The notes under the pieces: model-generated | The model's input: only the letters and a program-made list of their open reading frames with translations | Database searches by the model: none | Told to the model about the DNA's origin: nothing | Part shown: positions 1-8,736 of the stretch, piece by piece | How the letters are laid out: every line of letters starts with the position of its first letter | Position numbering within the stretch: the stretch's first letter is position 1 | DNA from: Chitinophaga ginsengisoli | GTDB taxonomy: Bacteria > Bacteroidota > Bacteroidia > Chitinophagales > Chitinophagaceae | Reading direction: 5' to 3' | DNA length: 64,000 nucleotides | NCBI RefSeq assembly: GCF_003014595.1 | Contig: NZ_PYGK01000020.1 | Coordinates: 85,626 to 149,625, forward strand | Translations under genes and position numbers: made by a program

Positions 1-630
1 TTCGACATCCGTCACCGTATCGTGGCTACTGCTAACTATAAACTGGATTGGGAACACAAGGGCCGTTTCATTTCTAACTTCGCCCTGTTCTTCAATACTT
101 CTTCTGGTACACCATTCTCTTATGGTTTCGTGAATGCAACCATCCAGGGTACACCACAGCAGGTTAGCTTAGTATATATTCCGAAAGATCAGGCTGAAGC
201 CCGTAAGTTCTTCACTCCTGAAAACCAGGGCATGGCTGATGCGTTCTTCTCTTACGTAGAAGGCAATAAATACCTGAGCACCCGTAAAGGACAGTTTACA
301 GAGCGTAACGGCGTCCGTACTCCATGGAATACACAAGCTGACTTCCGTTTCACTCAGGACTTCAACTTCAAGGCAGGTAAGACTACTCATACCCTGACCC
401 TGACTTACGATATCATCAACCTGACCAATTTGTTGAACAAGGATTGGGGTATTCAGTACTTCACTTCAAATGCATTCAACTCTACTTCAAGCGTGGGTCT
501 GAGCAGCAAGGCTGCAGGTTCTCCAACCGCTTATCCGGTATATACCTGGTCTAACCCTGGTACGCCTTACTCCAGAGATTTCTTTGGTAGCAGACACCAG
601 ATGCAGCTGGGCTTAAGATATAGTTTCTAA
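1..630 (+). CDS. TonB-dependent receptor, Oar-like, C-terminal end (partial)
   Basis: The reading frame is open from the first base, so the gene begins outside the window; about 209 C-terminal residues are visible. The segment alternates aromatic and polar residues as in outer-membrane beta-barrel strands (for example TLTLTYDIINLTNLLNKDW) and ends in an aromatic residue, LGLRYSF, the usual BAM recognition end of a barrel protein. The wording resembles the C-terminus of the large Oar-like TonB receptors with a carboxypeptidase regulatory-like N-terminal domain found in Chitinophaga and relatives. The substrate cannot be inferred from this end. A strong hairpin follows the stop. Confidence 0.8.
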   Translation, partial: FDIRHRIVATANYKLDWEHKGRFISNFALFFNTSSGTPFSYGFVNATIQGTPQQVSLVYIPKDQAEARKFFTPENQGMADAFFSYVEGNKYLSTRKGQFTERNGVRTPWNTQADFRFTQDFNFKAGKTTHTLTLTYDIINLTNLLNKDWGIQYFTSNAFNSTSSVGLSSKAAGSPTAYPVYTWSNPGTPYSRDFFGSRHQMQLGLRYSF

Positions 631-652
631 GCGATTAGCAATTAATAATTGG

Positions 653-695
653 AAATCAGGGATAATGCAGCGATGCGTTATCCCTGATTTGTTTT
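653..695 (+). terminator. Terminator after the TonB receptor gene
   Basis: Perfect 13-bp inverted repeat: arms AAATCAGGGATAA (653-665) and TTATCCCTGATTT (678-690), loop of 12, followed by GTTTT. It starts 22 bases after the receptor stop codon. Confidence 0.75.
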
Positions 696-828
696 AAGGG
701 AAATACAGACATTATTCCGGTCGCTATATTGGGCGCTTCGGCATCAATCGGGCGTGATATATTGGAGGAGAAGTGTTGTGTGGAAAATGCAGCCAGGGGC
801 ATTGGTTCTCAGGAGCTAAGGCCTTCTT

Positions 829-972
829 TAAATTTGTTAATACGCTGATAATGTACCCATAACACTCGCGTAACACCAGGGGGGTAACTTTATAATATAA
901 TTTGAACGTAAGCGTAGATTTTCATAAGCTGTTTTAATCGACGGTCCCGGGAATTATCCCGGGACTTTTTTT
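829..972 (+). ncRNA. Possible small RNA between a TAnnTTTG box and an orphan terminator
   Basis: The gap 631-995 holds no convincing gene. After the receptor terminator there is a second terminator (944-972) on the same strand, and 108 bases before it a TAAATTTG box (829-836) that fits the Bacteroidetes -7 consensus. No TTG lies at the preferred 19-21 bp upstream; the nearest, at 802-804, is 24 bp away. Transcription from here would give an RNA of roughly 125-130 nt (about 843-971) without a plausible reading frame. This is inference from signals only; no known RNA family was recognised. Confidence 0.25.
944..972 (+). terminator. Orphan intrinsic terminator
   Basis: GTCCCGGG (944-951), loop AATTAT, CCCGGGAC (958-965), then seven T. 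The T-run is on the plus strand, but no plus-strand gene lies between the receptor terminator and this point. The next gene is on the minus strand and ends at 996, so the hairpin may also stop that transcript weakly. Confidence 0.75.
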
Positions 973-995
973 ATATTGTATTGCTTATGAGTGAT

Positions 996-1403
996 TTACT
1001 TGTTGATGAGGATGAATTTGCGGCTGGTCTGCTGTCTGTTGACACCAATTAACCAGTCATCTATCCGGATGCTGGTATCGTTTAGTTTTTCCACCAGGAG
1101 ATATTGGGAAACGGAATCCTTGCCGGTAACGATCAGTTTTATCTTATCGCCGGAAGGGATGACTGTATAGGTACCTGTGAGGTGGTAACTTTTGGCTTCA
1201 AAAACGAACTGGCCATTGGCTCCGAAGACATAATAAGCGGAATCTCCGGAGGCGATATCCTGCCAAACGGTATCTGGCATTGATAACTGTTGGGACAGTT
1301 GCCAGGCGCCGGTGACGTCTATCGCAGGCGTGGGTTCTACGTCATTTTTCTCGCAGCTGCAAAATAACATGAGTAGCAGCAAGCTGGTTAATAGTGATCT
1401 CAT
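996..1403 (-). CDS. Small lipoprotein, lipocalin-like
   Basis: About 135 residues from the ATG at 1403; a longer frame to 1430 would need a TTG start and spoil the signal peptide. The N-terminus (MRSLLTSLLLLMLFCSC) is a lipoprotein signal with lipobox LFCSC, so the protein should be anchored to a membrane. The mature part starts VTGAWQLSQQ and continues as short beta strands (YYVFGANGQFVFEAKSYHL, GTYTVI, IKLIV), the pattern of Bacteroidetes lipocalin-like lipoproteins that open with a G-x-W motif. Ligand and role are unknown. It is the last of several minus-strand envelope genes and may be its own unit. Confidence 0.65.
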   Translation of the reverse strand: MRSLLTSLLLLMLFCSCEKNDVEPTPAIDVTGAWQLSQQLSMPDTVWQDIASGDSAYYVFGANGQFVFEAKSYHLTGTYTVIPSGDKIKLIVTGKDSVSQYLLVEKLNDTSIRIDDWLIGVNRQQTSRKFILINK

Positions 1404-1482
1404 GCATAGGAGTTTGTAATTAGAACGCAAAAAACTGAACTAAGTTACATTGGGTAAGAGATAAAAAAGGGCCGACGGTCGA

Positions 1483-1794
1483 TTACAGTCCCAGCTTGCC
1501 TGCATACTTCTCCGGATTCTTCTCAAACACCCGCTTGCAGGTCGGGGAGCAGAAATGAATAGTATCGTTCTGATATACGGTCCATTCCTTATACATGGTA
1601 TCATAAGGCATACCACATACCGGATCTGGCAATTTACCGGCAATAGCAGCATCCTGGGCGGGCGCCTGTTCTGCAGGTTGAGTAGCAACAGACGCACTGT
1701 CTTTAGCCGGCTTTGTACCGGAATTACCACAGGCAGTCATCAATGCTGCCAGGAAAAGTGTATAGGAGATATTGAGTAGTTGTTTCATCGTCAT
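1483..1794 (-). CDS. YHS domain lipoprotein
   Basis: 103 residues. A signal peptide ends in lipobox LMTAC (residues 18-22), followed by a low-complexity Ala/Gln/Pro/Ser linker and then a YHS-type domain (about residues 55-98). The domain has DPVCGM, an F/H-rich HFCSPTCKRVFEKNPEKY end and the family's three cysteines. YHS domains occur on copper-transporting ATPases and redox proteins and are thought to bind metal, so a periplasmic or outer-membrane metal-handling role is plausible but not shown. Two starts are possible (MTMKQ or MKQ, six bases apart). The next gene upstream encodes a small membrane protein 22 bases away, so the two may be cotranscribed. Confidence 0.75.
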   Translation of the reverse strand: MTMKQLLNISYTLFLAALMTACGNSGTKPAKDSASVATQPAEQAPAQDAAIAGKLPDPVCGMPYDTMYKEWTVYQNDTIHFCSPTCKRVFEKNPEKYAGKLGL

Positions 1795-1816
1795 ATCGGG
1801 TTGCGTTTAAAAAGAA

Positions 1817-2050
1817 TCAGGCAACGGTTTCGTTGTCTTTATTAATACGCATTACCAATATGCGAAAGTATATTTTCAGCGTGAAAGCCAGTACTAAACT
1901 GCCTGCCAGGCTCAGGGCAATGATAGCGCCTGTAGTGGTGGTTGTCAGGAAGACTCCCAGTTTAGGTAAGTATGGCAGGAGCATCACCACCAGGGCGAGG
2001 ATCAATATATTACGGATCTCTATGCGATATTGTTTCAAAATGCCGGTCAT
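1817..2050 (-). CDS. Small two-helix membrane protein
   Basis: About 77 residues from ATG 2050 (MTGILKQYRIEIRNILILA); an in-frame ATG at 2083 would add 11 residues. Two hydrophobic segments (about residues 14-32 and 38-60) separated by a Thr-rich turn, with a basic C-terminal end. No family recognised. It lies directly upstream of the YHS lipoprotein gene on the same strand. Confidence 0.55.
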   Translation of the reverse strand: MTGILKQYRIEIRNILILALVVMLLPYLPKLGVFLTTTTTGAIIALSLAGSLVLAFTLKIYFRILVMRINKDNETVA

Positions 2051-2173
2051 TGTTACTGATTTAATCCGGTGAATAATAGACAAAATTAAGACATAATGAA
2101 TAGAAAGTGTTGTATAAATCCCGGAGATTGATGGCCGGTTTGCATAAATGCAGTGATCTTACTTAAAAAGACA

Positions 2174-2204
2174 AAGGGGGCCCGGTTTTACACGAGCCCC
2201 CCTT
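2174..2204 (-). terminator. Terminator after the M13 peptidase gene
   Basis: GC-rich inverted repeat, AAGGGGGC (2174-2181) against GCCCCCCTT (2196-2204). On the minus strand it is followed by a T-rich stretch. It lies just beyond the peptidase stop at 2225. Confidence 0.65.
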
Positions 2205-2224
2205 ATTATTTCAAGTAAGGTAGT

Positions 2225-4285
2225 TTACCAGATCACCACACGTTTATCATCAGTCAGGCACATTTTGCTACCGGGGGCACAACCCCAGGCATCAGAAAAG
2301 GCTTTCAGGTGAGGCAGCGGTCCGTTGATACGCTCTCTGGCAGGAGAGTGCGGATCTGTCAGTATCTGGTTGCGCAGGGCTGCCTCTGTGCTATTGGCAT
2401 GCCATACCTGCGCCCATCCCAGGAAGAAACGCTGTTTCCAGTTGAATCCATCAATCTTGGCTGGTTCAGGTTTGCCTTTCAGCGATTTCTCCAGTGCGCT
2501 GTAGGCCAGGGTCAGACCACCCAGATCGGCAATGTTTTCACCGATGGTGAGTGCTCCCTTGATGAAGAAGCCCTTCTGCACCTCAATACTGTTGAAATAG
2601 TTGATATAGCGCTGTGCCAGTGCCATGAAGTTCTTACGATCAGCATCTGTCCACCAGTTTTTCAGGTTACCTTCTGCATCGTACTGAGAACCCTGGTCGT
2701 CAAAGCCATGGGTGAACTCGTGACCGATCACCGCAATGATACCACCATAGTTGATAGCATCATCAGCATCTGCATTGAAGAATGGCGGCTGGAGGATACC
2801 TGCAGGGAATACCACTTCGTTGTTCAGCGGATTGTAGTATGCATTCACCGTCTGAGGTGTCATGCCCCACTCAGATTTGTCTACTGGTTTACCGATCTTA
2901 TCGAGCGCCTCTTTATGGCCGTAGTGAGCGGCAGAAACGAGGTTCTCAATCAGGCTACCTGGTTTGATATCAATGGTAGAGTAATCTTTCCATTTATCAG
3001 GATAACCGATCTTATAAGTGAAGGACGCCAATTTCTTGTGCGCCATCTCTTTGGTAGTAGCACTCATCCAGGTCAGGCTGTCGATACGCTGTCCGTATAC
3101 GGCACGTACGTTCTCGATCATTTCAGACACCTTCTGTTTGGAGCTTTCAGGGAAATATTTCTTGGCAAATACTTTTCCCAGCGGCATACCCATGATACCA
3201 TCAGTAGCACGGACAGCACGTTCCAGGCGGGGACGCTGTTGTTTAGCGCCACGCATTACAGTAGCGAAGAAGTGGAAATTTTCGTCGTCTATTGGTTTAG
3301 GCAGATAGCTTGCGAAGTGGGATAATACCTGCCAGCGCAGCCATGTCTTGAGTGTTTCAGGAGATGTGCCCTTTAACAGCGTGGATATACTTGTCAGGTA
3401 CTTTTTGTTCTGCAGGATCATAGTATCAGTTTTGATACTCTGTGCGCCTGTAAATGCATCCCAGTCAAAATCCGGGGCCAGTTTCTTTAATTCGCTATAG
3501 GGCGCTTTGTTGTAAGTAGCAACAGGGTCGCGCAGTTCCACGTTGGTAAGCTGGAGCTTAGCTACTTTGGTTTCGAAATCCAGGATGGTCTTACCCGGGT
3601 CGGCGTCTTTAAATCCTGCCTGTGAGAATTGCTTGTTGATGTGGTTCACAAACTCATTACGCACTTCAGCAGTGCTGGAGTCTGGCCTTTCATAATAGCT
3701 TCTTTCACCAAGACTTAAACCGTCCTGTACCTGGTATACCGCATTCATCTTACTGTTACGGCCATCTGCATCGATGCCAAAGTTCACAACGCCGGGAATA
3801 CCGATCATTTCAAACTCGCCGGATACTTTTGCAAAATCTTTGAGGTCCTTGATGCCATCAATCTTATCGAGGTAAGGCTGCAGGGGCGTAATACCCAGTT
3901 TTTCGATAGTAGCGGTGTCCAGGAATGAGCGATAAAAGTCGGAGATCTGTTGCTCTTCCGTTCCCTTTTTGAGGTCTTTTTGCTCTGCCAGGGCAAGGAT
4001 GATACCTTTTAAGCGCACTTCTTTATTTTCCTTATCAAGTACGTTAAAAGCACCCCAACGGCTTTCTGTAGAGGGAATGGGGTTGTTTTTCTTCCAGTTG
4101 CCATTTACAAACTGGTCAAAATCATCGCAAGGCTTTGCGGTTGAGTCAATTGAACTTACTTCGAAAGCGGGGACTTTGGTTGTGTCTGCTCCTGCCGGCG
4201 ACTGTTTTGTGGTGTTGGTGTTGCATGCCGCCATAAGGGATACAGCTGCCAGCAATGGAAGATGTAAAGCGTATGTGCTCTTCAT
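2225..4285 (-). CDS. M13 family zinc metallopeptidase (neprilysin/PepO-like) lipoprotein
   Basis: 686 residues, full length for M13. The signal peptide ends in lipobox LMAAC (Cys21), so it is a lipoprotein. The M13 N-terminal domain covers about residues 50-430. The catalytic domain carries the zinc motif in VIGHEFTHGFDDQG (HExxH) and the third ligand region ENIADLGGL, with the family substrate motif NAYYNP upstream; the C-terminal CxxW-like end (GSKMCLTDDKRVVIW) is also typical. It should cleave oligopeptides in the periplasm or at the cell surface. It is a single-gene unit with its own terminator. Confidence 0.93.
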   Translation of the reverse strand: MKSTYALHLPLLAAVSLMAACNTNTTKQSPAGADTTKVPAFEVSSIDSTAKPCDDFDQFVNGNWKKNNPIPSTESRWGAFNVLDKENKEVRLKGIILALAEQKDLKKGTEEQQISDFYRSFLDTATIEKLGITPLQPYLDKIDGIKDLKDFAKVSGEFEMIGIPGVVNFGIDADGRNSKMNAVYQVQDGLSLGERSYYERPDSSTAEVRNEFVNHINKQFSQAGFKDADPGKTILDFETKVAKLQLTNVELRDPVATYNKAPYSELKKLAPDFDWDAFTGAQSIKTDTMILQNKKYLTSISTLLKGTSPETLKTWLRWQVLSHFASYLPKPIDDENFHFFATVMRGAKQQRPRLERAVRATDGIMGMPLGKVFAKKYFPESSKQKVSEMIENVRAVYGQRIDSLTWMSATTKEMAHKKLASFTYKIGYPDKWKDYSTIDIKPGSLIENLVSAAHYGHKEALDKIGKPVDKSEWGMTPQTVNAYYNPLNNEVVFPAGILQPPFFNADADDAINYGGIIAVIGHEFTHGFDDQGSQYDAEGNLKNWWTDADRKNFMALAQRYINYFNSIEVQKGFFIKGALTIGENIADLGGLTLAYSALEKSLKGKPEPAKIDGFNWKQRFFLGWAQVWHANSTEAALRNQILTDPHSPARERINGPLPHLKAFSDAWGCAPGSKMCLTDDKRVVIW

Positions 4286-4398
4286 ATGTAAACAGGTTTA
4301 GTAGCTCAATATAACTAAAACATCCCATGCGGACGCACCGCTTTTTTATAGACGGCAGCAGGTATGGTAGTATACTGGGTGGTTTGCCGGTTGTTTAG

Positions 4399-4406
4399 TA
4401 GGTTTG
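4399..4406 (+). promoter_or_regulatory. TAnnTTTG -7 box before the membrane protein gene
   Basis: TAGGTTTG fits the Bacteroidetes -7 consensus and lies 13 bases before the ATG at 4419. No TTG at the preferred distance was seen, so this is a partial match. Confidence 0.4.
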
Positions 4407-4418
4407 TAATCTGTAAAA

Positions 4419-4958
4419 ATGGAATACATGACTTTTAGATTTAAATTGTTTAAAGCGCTGACAGGGATTAACTTGTTCATCACGGGATTCTTTCTGTTGC
4501 TGAATTTCACCTCCATGCTGATGGGTGCATTCGGCCAGGGATTAGTCTCCATTGTTATGTTCGGCGGGGTTTTTATCCATGGCATCCTTTCAGCTTATCT
4601 GCAAAGGAGCCTCCAGGAACCCGGTTTTACATTGAAAGAAAATACACCCGGCGGTATCCGTATTATGGGTGGTTACTCGATATTAATAGGCGCCTTTATG
4701 CTGATCGGCTCCGTTGCCATCTCTGTATATAAAGACCTGTACATACAGGAAATAAGCAGCCAGATGTCTGACGAACAGCTCCGCCAACTCGACTCCATGA
4801 AGGGGTTAATGGGGAAAATAATCACTGGCATGCAGATCTTTCTGCTCTTGTACGGCGGCTCTATTGTAACGAATGCATTGTTATCCCTGTCTTTCCTGAA
4901 ACAATGGAAGAAAAAGCAGGAAGATGATAAACATATTGACCTTGACCTGGATGCCTGA
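4419..4958 (+). CDS. Four-helix membrane protein of unknown function
   Basis: 179 residues with four hydrophobic segments (about 10-32, 36-58, 85-108 and 135-160) and an acidic/basic tail (KKKQEDDKHIDLDLDA). The loop between helices three and four (residues 108-133) is charged and likely faces one side of the membrane. No family recognised. It precedes rarA by 37 bases on the same strand and may be cotranscribed with it. Confidence 0.6.
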   Translation: MEYMTFRFKLFKALTGINLFITGFFLLLNFTSMLMGAFGQGLVSIVMFGGVFIHGILSAYLQRSLQEPGFTLKENTPGGIRIMGGYSILIGAFMLIGSVAISVYKDLYIQEISSQMSDEQLRQLDSMKGLMGKIITGMQIFLLLYGGSIVTNALLSLSFLKQWKKKQEDDKHIDLDLDA

Positions 4959-4995
4959 TATCATCAGCATCCAAAACATTTAATATCACTGTATA

Positions 4996-6255
4996 ATGGA
5001 ACCATTAGCTGAGCGAATAAGACCGGAGACACTGGATGAGCTGGTGGGACAGGAACACCTGACCGGTAAGGATAGTATATTACGTACCGCCCTGCGGCAG
5101 GGAAAGATCCCTTCAATGATCCTGTGGGGCCCTCCCGGTGTGGGTAAGACCACCATTGCCAACATTATTGCACATACGCTGGATGTACCCTTTTATACAC
5201 TGAGTGCTATTTCTGCTGGTGTAAAAGAAGTACGTGAAGTGATCGAGATAGCCCGCAAACAGGGCTATGCAGTACTGTTCATTGATGAGATCCACCGGTT
5301 TAATAAATCGCAACAGGATGCCCTGCTGGGCGCTGTTGAGAAAGGTATCATTACCCTGATTGGCGCTACTACAGAGAATCCTTCCTTTGAAGTGAATTCC
5401 GCGTTGCTGTCGCGTAGCCAGGTATATGTACTCAAACCACTCAGCGAATCGGAGTTGCTACAGCTGTTACATCAGGCTATGAAACAGGATGAGTGGCTGG
5501 GCAGCAAACAGATAGAACTGAAAGAAACCGCGGCCTTATTCAATATCTCCGGTGGTGATGCCCGTAAACTGCTTAACCTGTTTGAGCTGGTGGTAAATAC
5601 GCTGCAGAATGAAATGCCCATTGTCATTACCGATCAGAAGGTAATGGACATTGCACAGCAGCGTGTGGCCATCTATGATAAGACAGGTGAACAACATTAT
5701 GATATCATCTCTGCATTCATCAAATCTGTCCGCGGAAGCGATCCCAATGCTGCTGTATATTACCTGGCTAGAATGATAGAGGGAGGCGAGGATGTAAAAT
5801 TCATTGCCCGGCGCCTGGTGATACTGGCATCTGAGGATATCGGCAATGCCAATCCTAATGCATTATTGCTGGCTACCAGTTGTTTTCAGGCGGTGACCAT
5901 GATCGGTTATCCGGAGGCAAGGATCATCCTGTCCCAATGTACTACCTATCTGGCCTCTTCTGCGAAGAGCAATGCTTCCTATATGGCCATCAATAATGCC
6001 ATGTCTGTCGTATCACAGACCGGCGATTTGCCGGTGCCCATGAATATACGTAATGCGCCTACGAAGATGATGAAGGACATGGGCTATCATAAGGGATATG
6101 AATACTCCCATGATTATGAGAACAACTTCTCTCCGCAGGAGTACCTGCCCGACAGGATCAAAGGCATGAAGCTCTATGATCCCGGTAAGAATGCACGAGA
6201 GGATGAAATGAGAAAACACCTGCGCAGCTTATGGAAGGAGAAGTACGGTTACTGA
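4996..6255 (+). CDS. rarA: Replication-associated recombination protein RarA (MgsA)
   Basis: 419 residues, a AAA+ ATPase of the clamp-loader-like RarA/WRNIP1 family that acts at stalled replication forks. Walker A GPPGVGKTT (residues 45-53), Walker B VLFIDEIHRF (about 93-102) and sensor 1 IGATTENPSFEVNSALLSR are all present. These are followed by the MgsA-type C-terminal domain (AVYYLARMIEGGEDVKFIARR) and the conserved end GYHKGYEYSHDY. The start is supported by the family N-terminus LAERIRPETLDELVGQEHL. Its stop overlaps the end of the convergent pbpC gene by seven bases, so no terminator separates them. Confidence 0.96.
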   Translation: MEPLAERIRPETLDELVGQEHLTGKDSILRTALRQGKIPSMILWGPPGVGKTTIANIIAHTLDVPFYTLSAISAGVKEVREVIEIARKQGYAVLFIDEIHRFNKSQQDALLGAVEKGIITLIGATTENPSFEVNSALLSRSQVYVLKPLSESELLQLLHQAMKQDEWLGSKQIELKETAALFNISGGDARKLLNLFELVVNTLQNEMPIVITDQKVMDIAQQRVAIYDKTGEQHYDIISAFIKSVRGSDPNAAVYYLARMIEGGEDVKFIARRLVILASEDIGNANPNALLLATSCFQAVTMIGYPEARIILSQCTTYLASSAKSNASYMAINNAMSVVSQTGDLPVPMNIRNAPTKMMKDMGYHKGYEYSHDYENNFSPQEYLPDRIKGMKLYDPGKNAREDEMRKHLRSLWKEKYGY

Positions 6256-8633
6256 TCTTCTCCTTTTTTCTCCAATATCTCAAACGATACATGTATCTGC
6301 TCTCCCTGCTCATCCACTAATGTGATGGTATGTTTACCCGCCGGAGGGTGGAGTGCTAACTGATGGAATTCCTGTGTGGTACCAATGTAATTGTTATCCA
6401 GGTGCCAGTAGATCTTCTCTGTCGTATTGCGGTGCGTAGCAGTGAATACGGCTTCTCCCGGCGTACCGTCTATTTCCACAGGTACATAAATGCGTGCGTT
6501 CGGTCTTGGATAGATCAGCTCCATCGGTGCTTTGTCGGCATTGAGTGTGGCCAGGCATTCTGCTTTGTACGGCGGCAGTGGCAGGTAGTTATGTTTCGTA
6601 CGATAGTAAAACTCCATGGCTGGCGGTAATACAAACCAGGGAACGTGCTGCATCTGAGAAGGTGGTTCACAATCTGCTGTAACGCGCCATTTGCCTGTAT
6701 GATCAAGATGCACCAGTTGATGATAAGGACATAAACCTGAACGTAGTCCGCTGACAGGTACTGCAATAGAATCTTTCTCCGGACAAAGATCGCTGGCCCT
6801 GTAGCCACTTTGTCTGCACACTTCTATCTTTTGCAATTTATTGTAAGGTGTGTTAAACCAGCTACCCGTATGCAATAAGCGGAACACATCAAAGAGTATC
6901 GGTGCCGCTGTGGACACACCTATCAGTCCTGGTCTGCCTTCACCGTCTGCATTACCGACCCATACACCTACCACATATTGTGGCGTAACGCCAACCGCCC
7001 AGCCATCCCTGAAACCGAAGCTGGTGCCTGTTTTCCATGCAATACGTTGTGAAGAGGCAAACTGCTGCCAGAGTAATTCTTCTCCCGGGCGCATTACCTC
7101 TTCCATTGCCTGAAAGGTATACCAGATAGCGCCTGCATCCAGCACACCACTGTTTGCCGGCGCATGTTTTGATACCAGTTTAGTGCCTTGTATATAGTTT
7201 GGTGGATGGATATCATCTGCATCATACTTCCCGTTATACTGATCCAGGTGCAACAGTGTGCGGGCCATGCTGGCGTACATACCAGACAGTTCCCATAAGG
7301 TAGCCTCGCCACCTCCCAGGATGAGCGAAAGGCCATAGTGGTCAGCAGGCTGCGTCAGGGTGGTCATTCCCATCTGTTTTAGCAATGCATGTAGTCTTTC
7401 ATAACGGTATTGCTGTAACATTCTTACCGCCGGAATATTGAGTGAACGTGCAAGGGCTTTGCTGGCAGGTACTGCACCATCGTACCCCAGGTCGAAGTTC
7501 TGCGGTGTATAACCGGCTATCTGTGTAGGTACATCTGGTACCAGGGAATGCGGTAATATCATCCCATCATTCAGCATGGCGGCATATAAGAAGGGTTTCA
7601 GTGTACTGCCGGGGCTACGTGGGGCCTGGATAATATCCACATGGCTTTCCGTTTCAGGATCTTCCGGATGATACACATTGCCCACATAAGCCAGTGTATT
7701 GCCGGTTTCTGCATCCAGTACAATGGCGGCAGCATTGTTAATGCCATTCGCTTTATAGATGCTATGATAACGTTCTACGATATTGCTGACATTCCGCTGC
7801 AGCGATGCTTCCAGTGTTGTTCTGATCCGTGTAACGGCTTCATTATCCTTTTGGGCCTGGTAGTCTTTTCTGAACAGGTCCAGTAAGTGAGGTGCATCCT
7901 GTGGTAATGCCTTCGGCTGATCAGGCAAGGGTTCCAGCTTGGCCAGCTGACAGGTCTCACTATCAATTGTTTTGTTCTGCTGTAATCTATCCAGCAGCTG
8001 ATTACGTTTCTGCAATAAGATCTGCCGGTTACGGCCGGGGTGTACCAGTGCAGGACTGTTGGGTAATACCGCCAGCGCTGCTGTTTCTCCCCAGGACAGC
8101 TGTGCGGCGCTACGGCCATAATAGCGCCAGGACGCAGCTTCGAGTCCTACTACGTTTCCGCCGAAAGGTGCATTGCCTGCGTATAATGATAAGATACTTT
8201 TCTTCGAATAGGAGAATTCCAGCCGGGTAGCCATGATGGCTTCTATCAGCTTCTGCAGCAGTGTACGGGGCTGATTGCGCGATAGGCGGATCACCTGCAT
8301 AGTAAGCGTACTGCCACCGCTGACCACTCTTTTCCTGCTGATGTTTTGCCTGATAGCACGGCCTAATGCCAGTATATCTACCCCCCAATGATGATAGAAA
8401 CGTTTGTCTTCATAGGCTACAATGCATTTGGCAAATTTGTCGGGTACCTGTTTGTCTGCGGGGAAACGCCATTGTCCATCTGTGGCAATAGTAGCACTTA
8501 GCAGCTCTCCGTTACTGTCTTCGATCACGAATGAGGTAGGCGTAGTGAAGAGACGGGAAGGTATGGAAAAGATATAAAGGATAAGGAGCAGGGCTGTAGC
8601 AAGAAGCCACCATTTTCGTTTTCGGAACCACAT
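6249..8633 (-). CDS. pbpC: Penicillin-binding protein 1C (bifunctional glycosyltransferase/transpeptidase)
   Basis: 794 residues. A single N-terminal membrane anchor (about residues 8-24) is followed by the GT51 transglycosylase domain with EDKRF (75-79) and GGSTLTMQ. The transpeptidase domain follows with S343-T-L-K, ARSLN and WKTGTSFGFRDGWAVG. The C-terminal part (about 690-790) is the Ig-like PBP1C tail. The enzyme polymerises and cross-links peptidoglycan in the periplasm. In proteobacteria, pbpC is typically linked to a bacterial alpha-2-macroglobulin gene, and that gene lies directly upstream here with 103 bases between them. The product is thought to help repair breached wall. Confidence 0.96.
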   Translation of the reverse strand: MWFRKRKWWLLATALLLILYIFSIPSRLFTTPTSFVIEDSNGELLSATIATDGQWRFPADKQVPDKFAKCIVAYEDKRFYHHWGVDILALGRAIRQNISRKRVVSGGSTLTMQVIRLSRNQPRTLLQKLIEAIMATRLEFSYSKKSILSLYAGNAPFGGNVVGLEAASWRYYGRSAAQLSWGETAALAVLPNSPALVHPGRNRQILLQKRNQLLDRLQQNKTIDSETCQLAKLEPLPDQPKALPQDAPHLLDLFRKDYQAQKDNEAVTRIRTTLEASLQRNVSNIVERYHSIYKANGINNAAAIVLDAETGNTLAYVGNVYHPEDPETESHVDIIQAPRSPGSTLKPFLYAAMLNDGMILPHSLVPDVPTQIAGYTPQNFDLGYDGAVPASKALARSLNIPAVRMLQQYRYERLHALLKQMGMTTLTQPADHYGLSLILGGGEATLWELSGMYASMARTLLHLDQYNGKYDADDIHPPNYIQGTKLVSKHAPANSGVLDAGAIWYTFQAMEEVMRPGEELLWQQFASSQRIAWKTGTSFGFRDGWAVGVTPQYVVGVWVGNADGEGRPGLIGVSTAAPILFDVFRLLHTGSWFNTPYNKLQKIEVCRQSGYRASDLCPEKDSIAVPVSGLRSGLCPYHQLVHLDHTGKWRVTADCEPPSQMQHVPWFVLPPAMEFYYRTKHNYLPLPPYKAECLATLNADKAPMELIYPRPNARIYVPVEIDGTPGEAVFTATHRNTTEKIYWHLDNNYIGTTQEFHQLALHPPAGKHTITLVDEQGEQIHVSFEILEKKGEDQ

Positions 8634-8657
8634 GGGGTAAAATTAGGGATTTAAAGA

Positions 8658-8722
8658 GAAAGCCGTTTAGCTAAGTTTCCGGTAGCTGTTTACAGCTCCT
8701 TCCACTTCACTAAACGGCTTTC
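8658..8722 (-). terminator. Branched hairpin between the alpha-2-macroglobulin and pbpC genes
   Basis: Perfect 13-bp arms GAAAGCCGTTTAG (8658-8670) and CTAAACGGCTTTC (8710-8722). They enclose an inner palindrome AGCTGTTTACAGCT (from 8684). It could attenuate transcription from the large upstream gene into pbpC; no long T-run follows. Confidence 0.55.
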
Positions 8723-8736
8723 AAAGTGTTAGTTCC

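Noticed and set aside
2309..3325. Long open frame opposite the M13 peptidase gene
   Set aside because: It is the shadow of a high-GC codon pattern; the minus-strand gene has all catalytic motifs.
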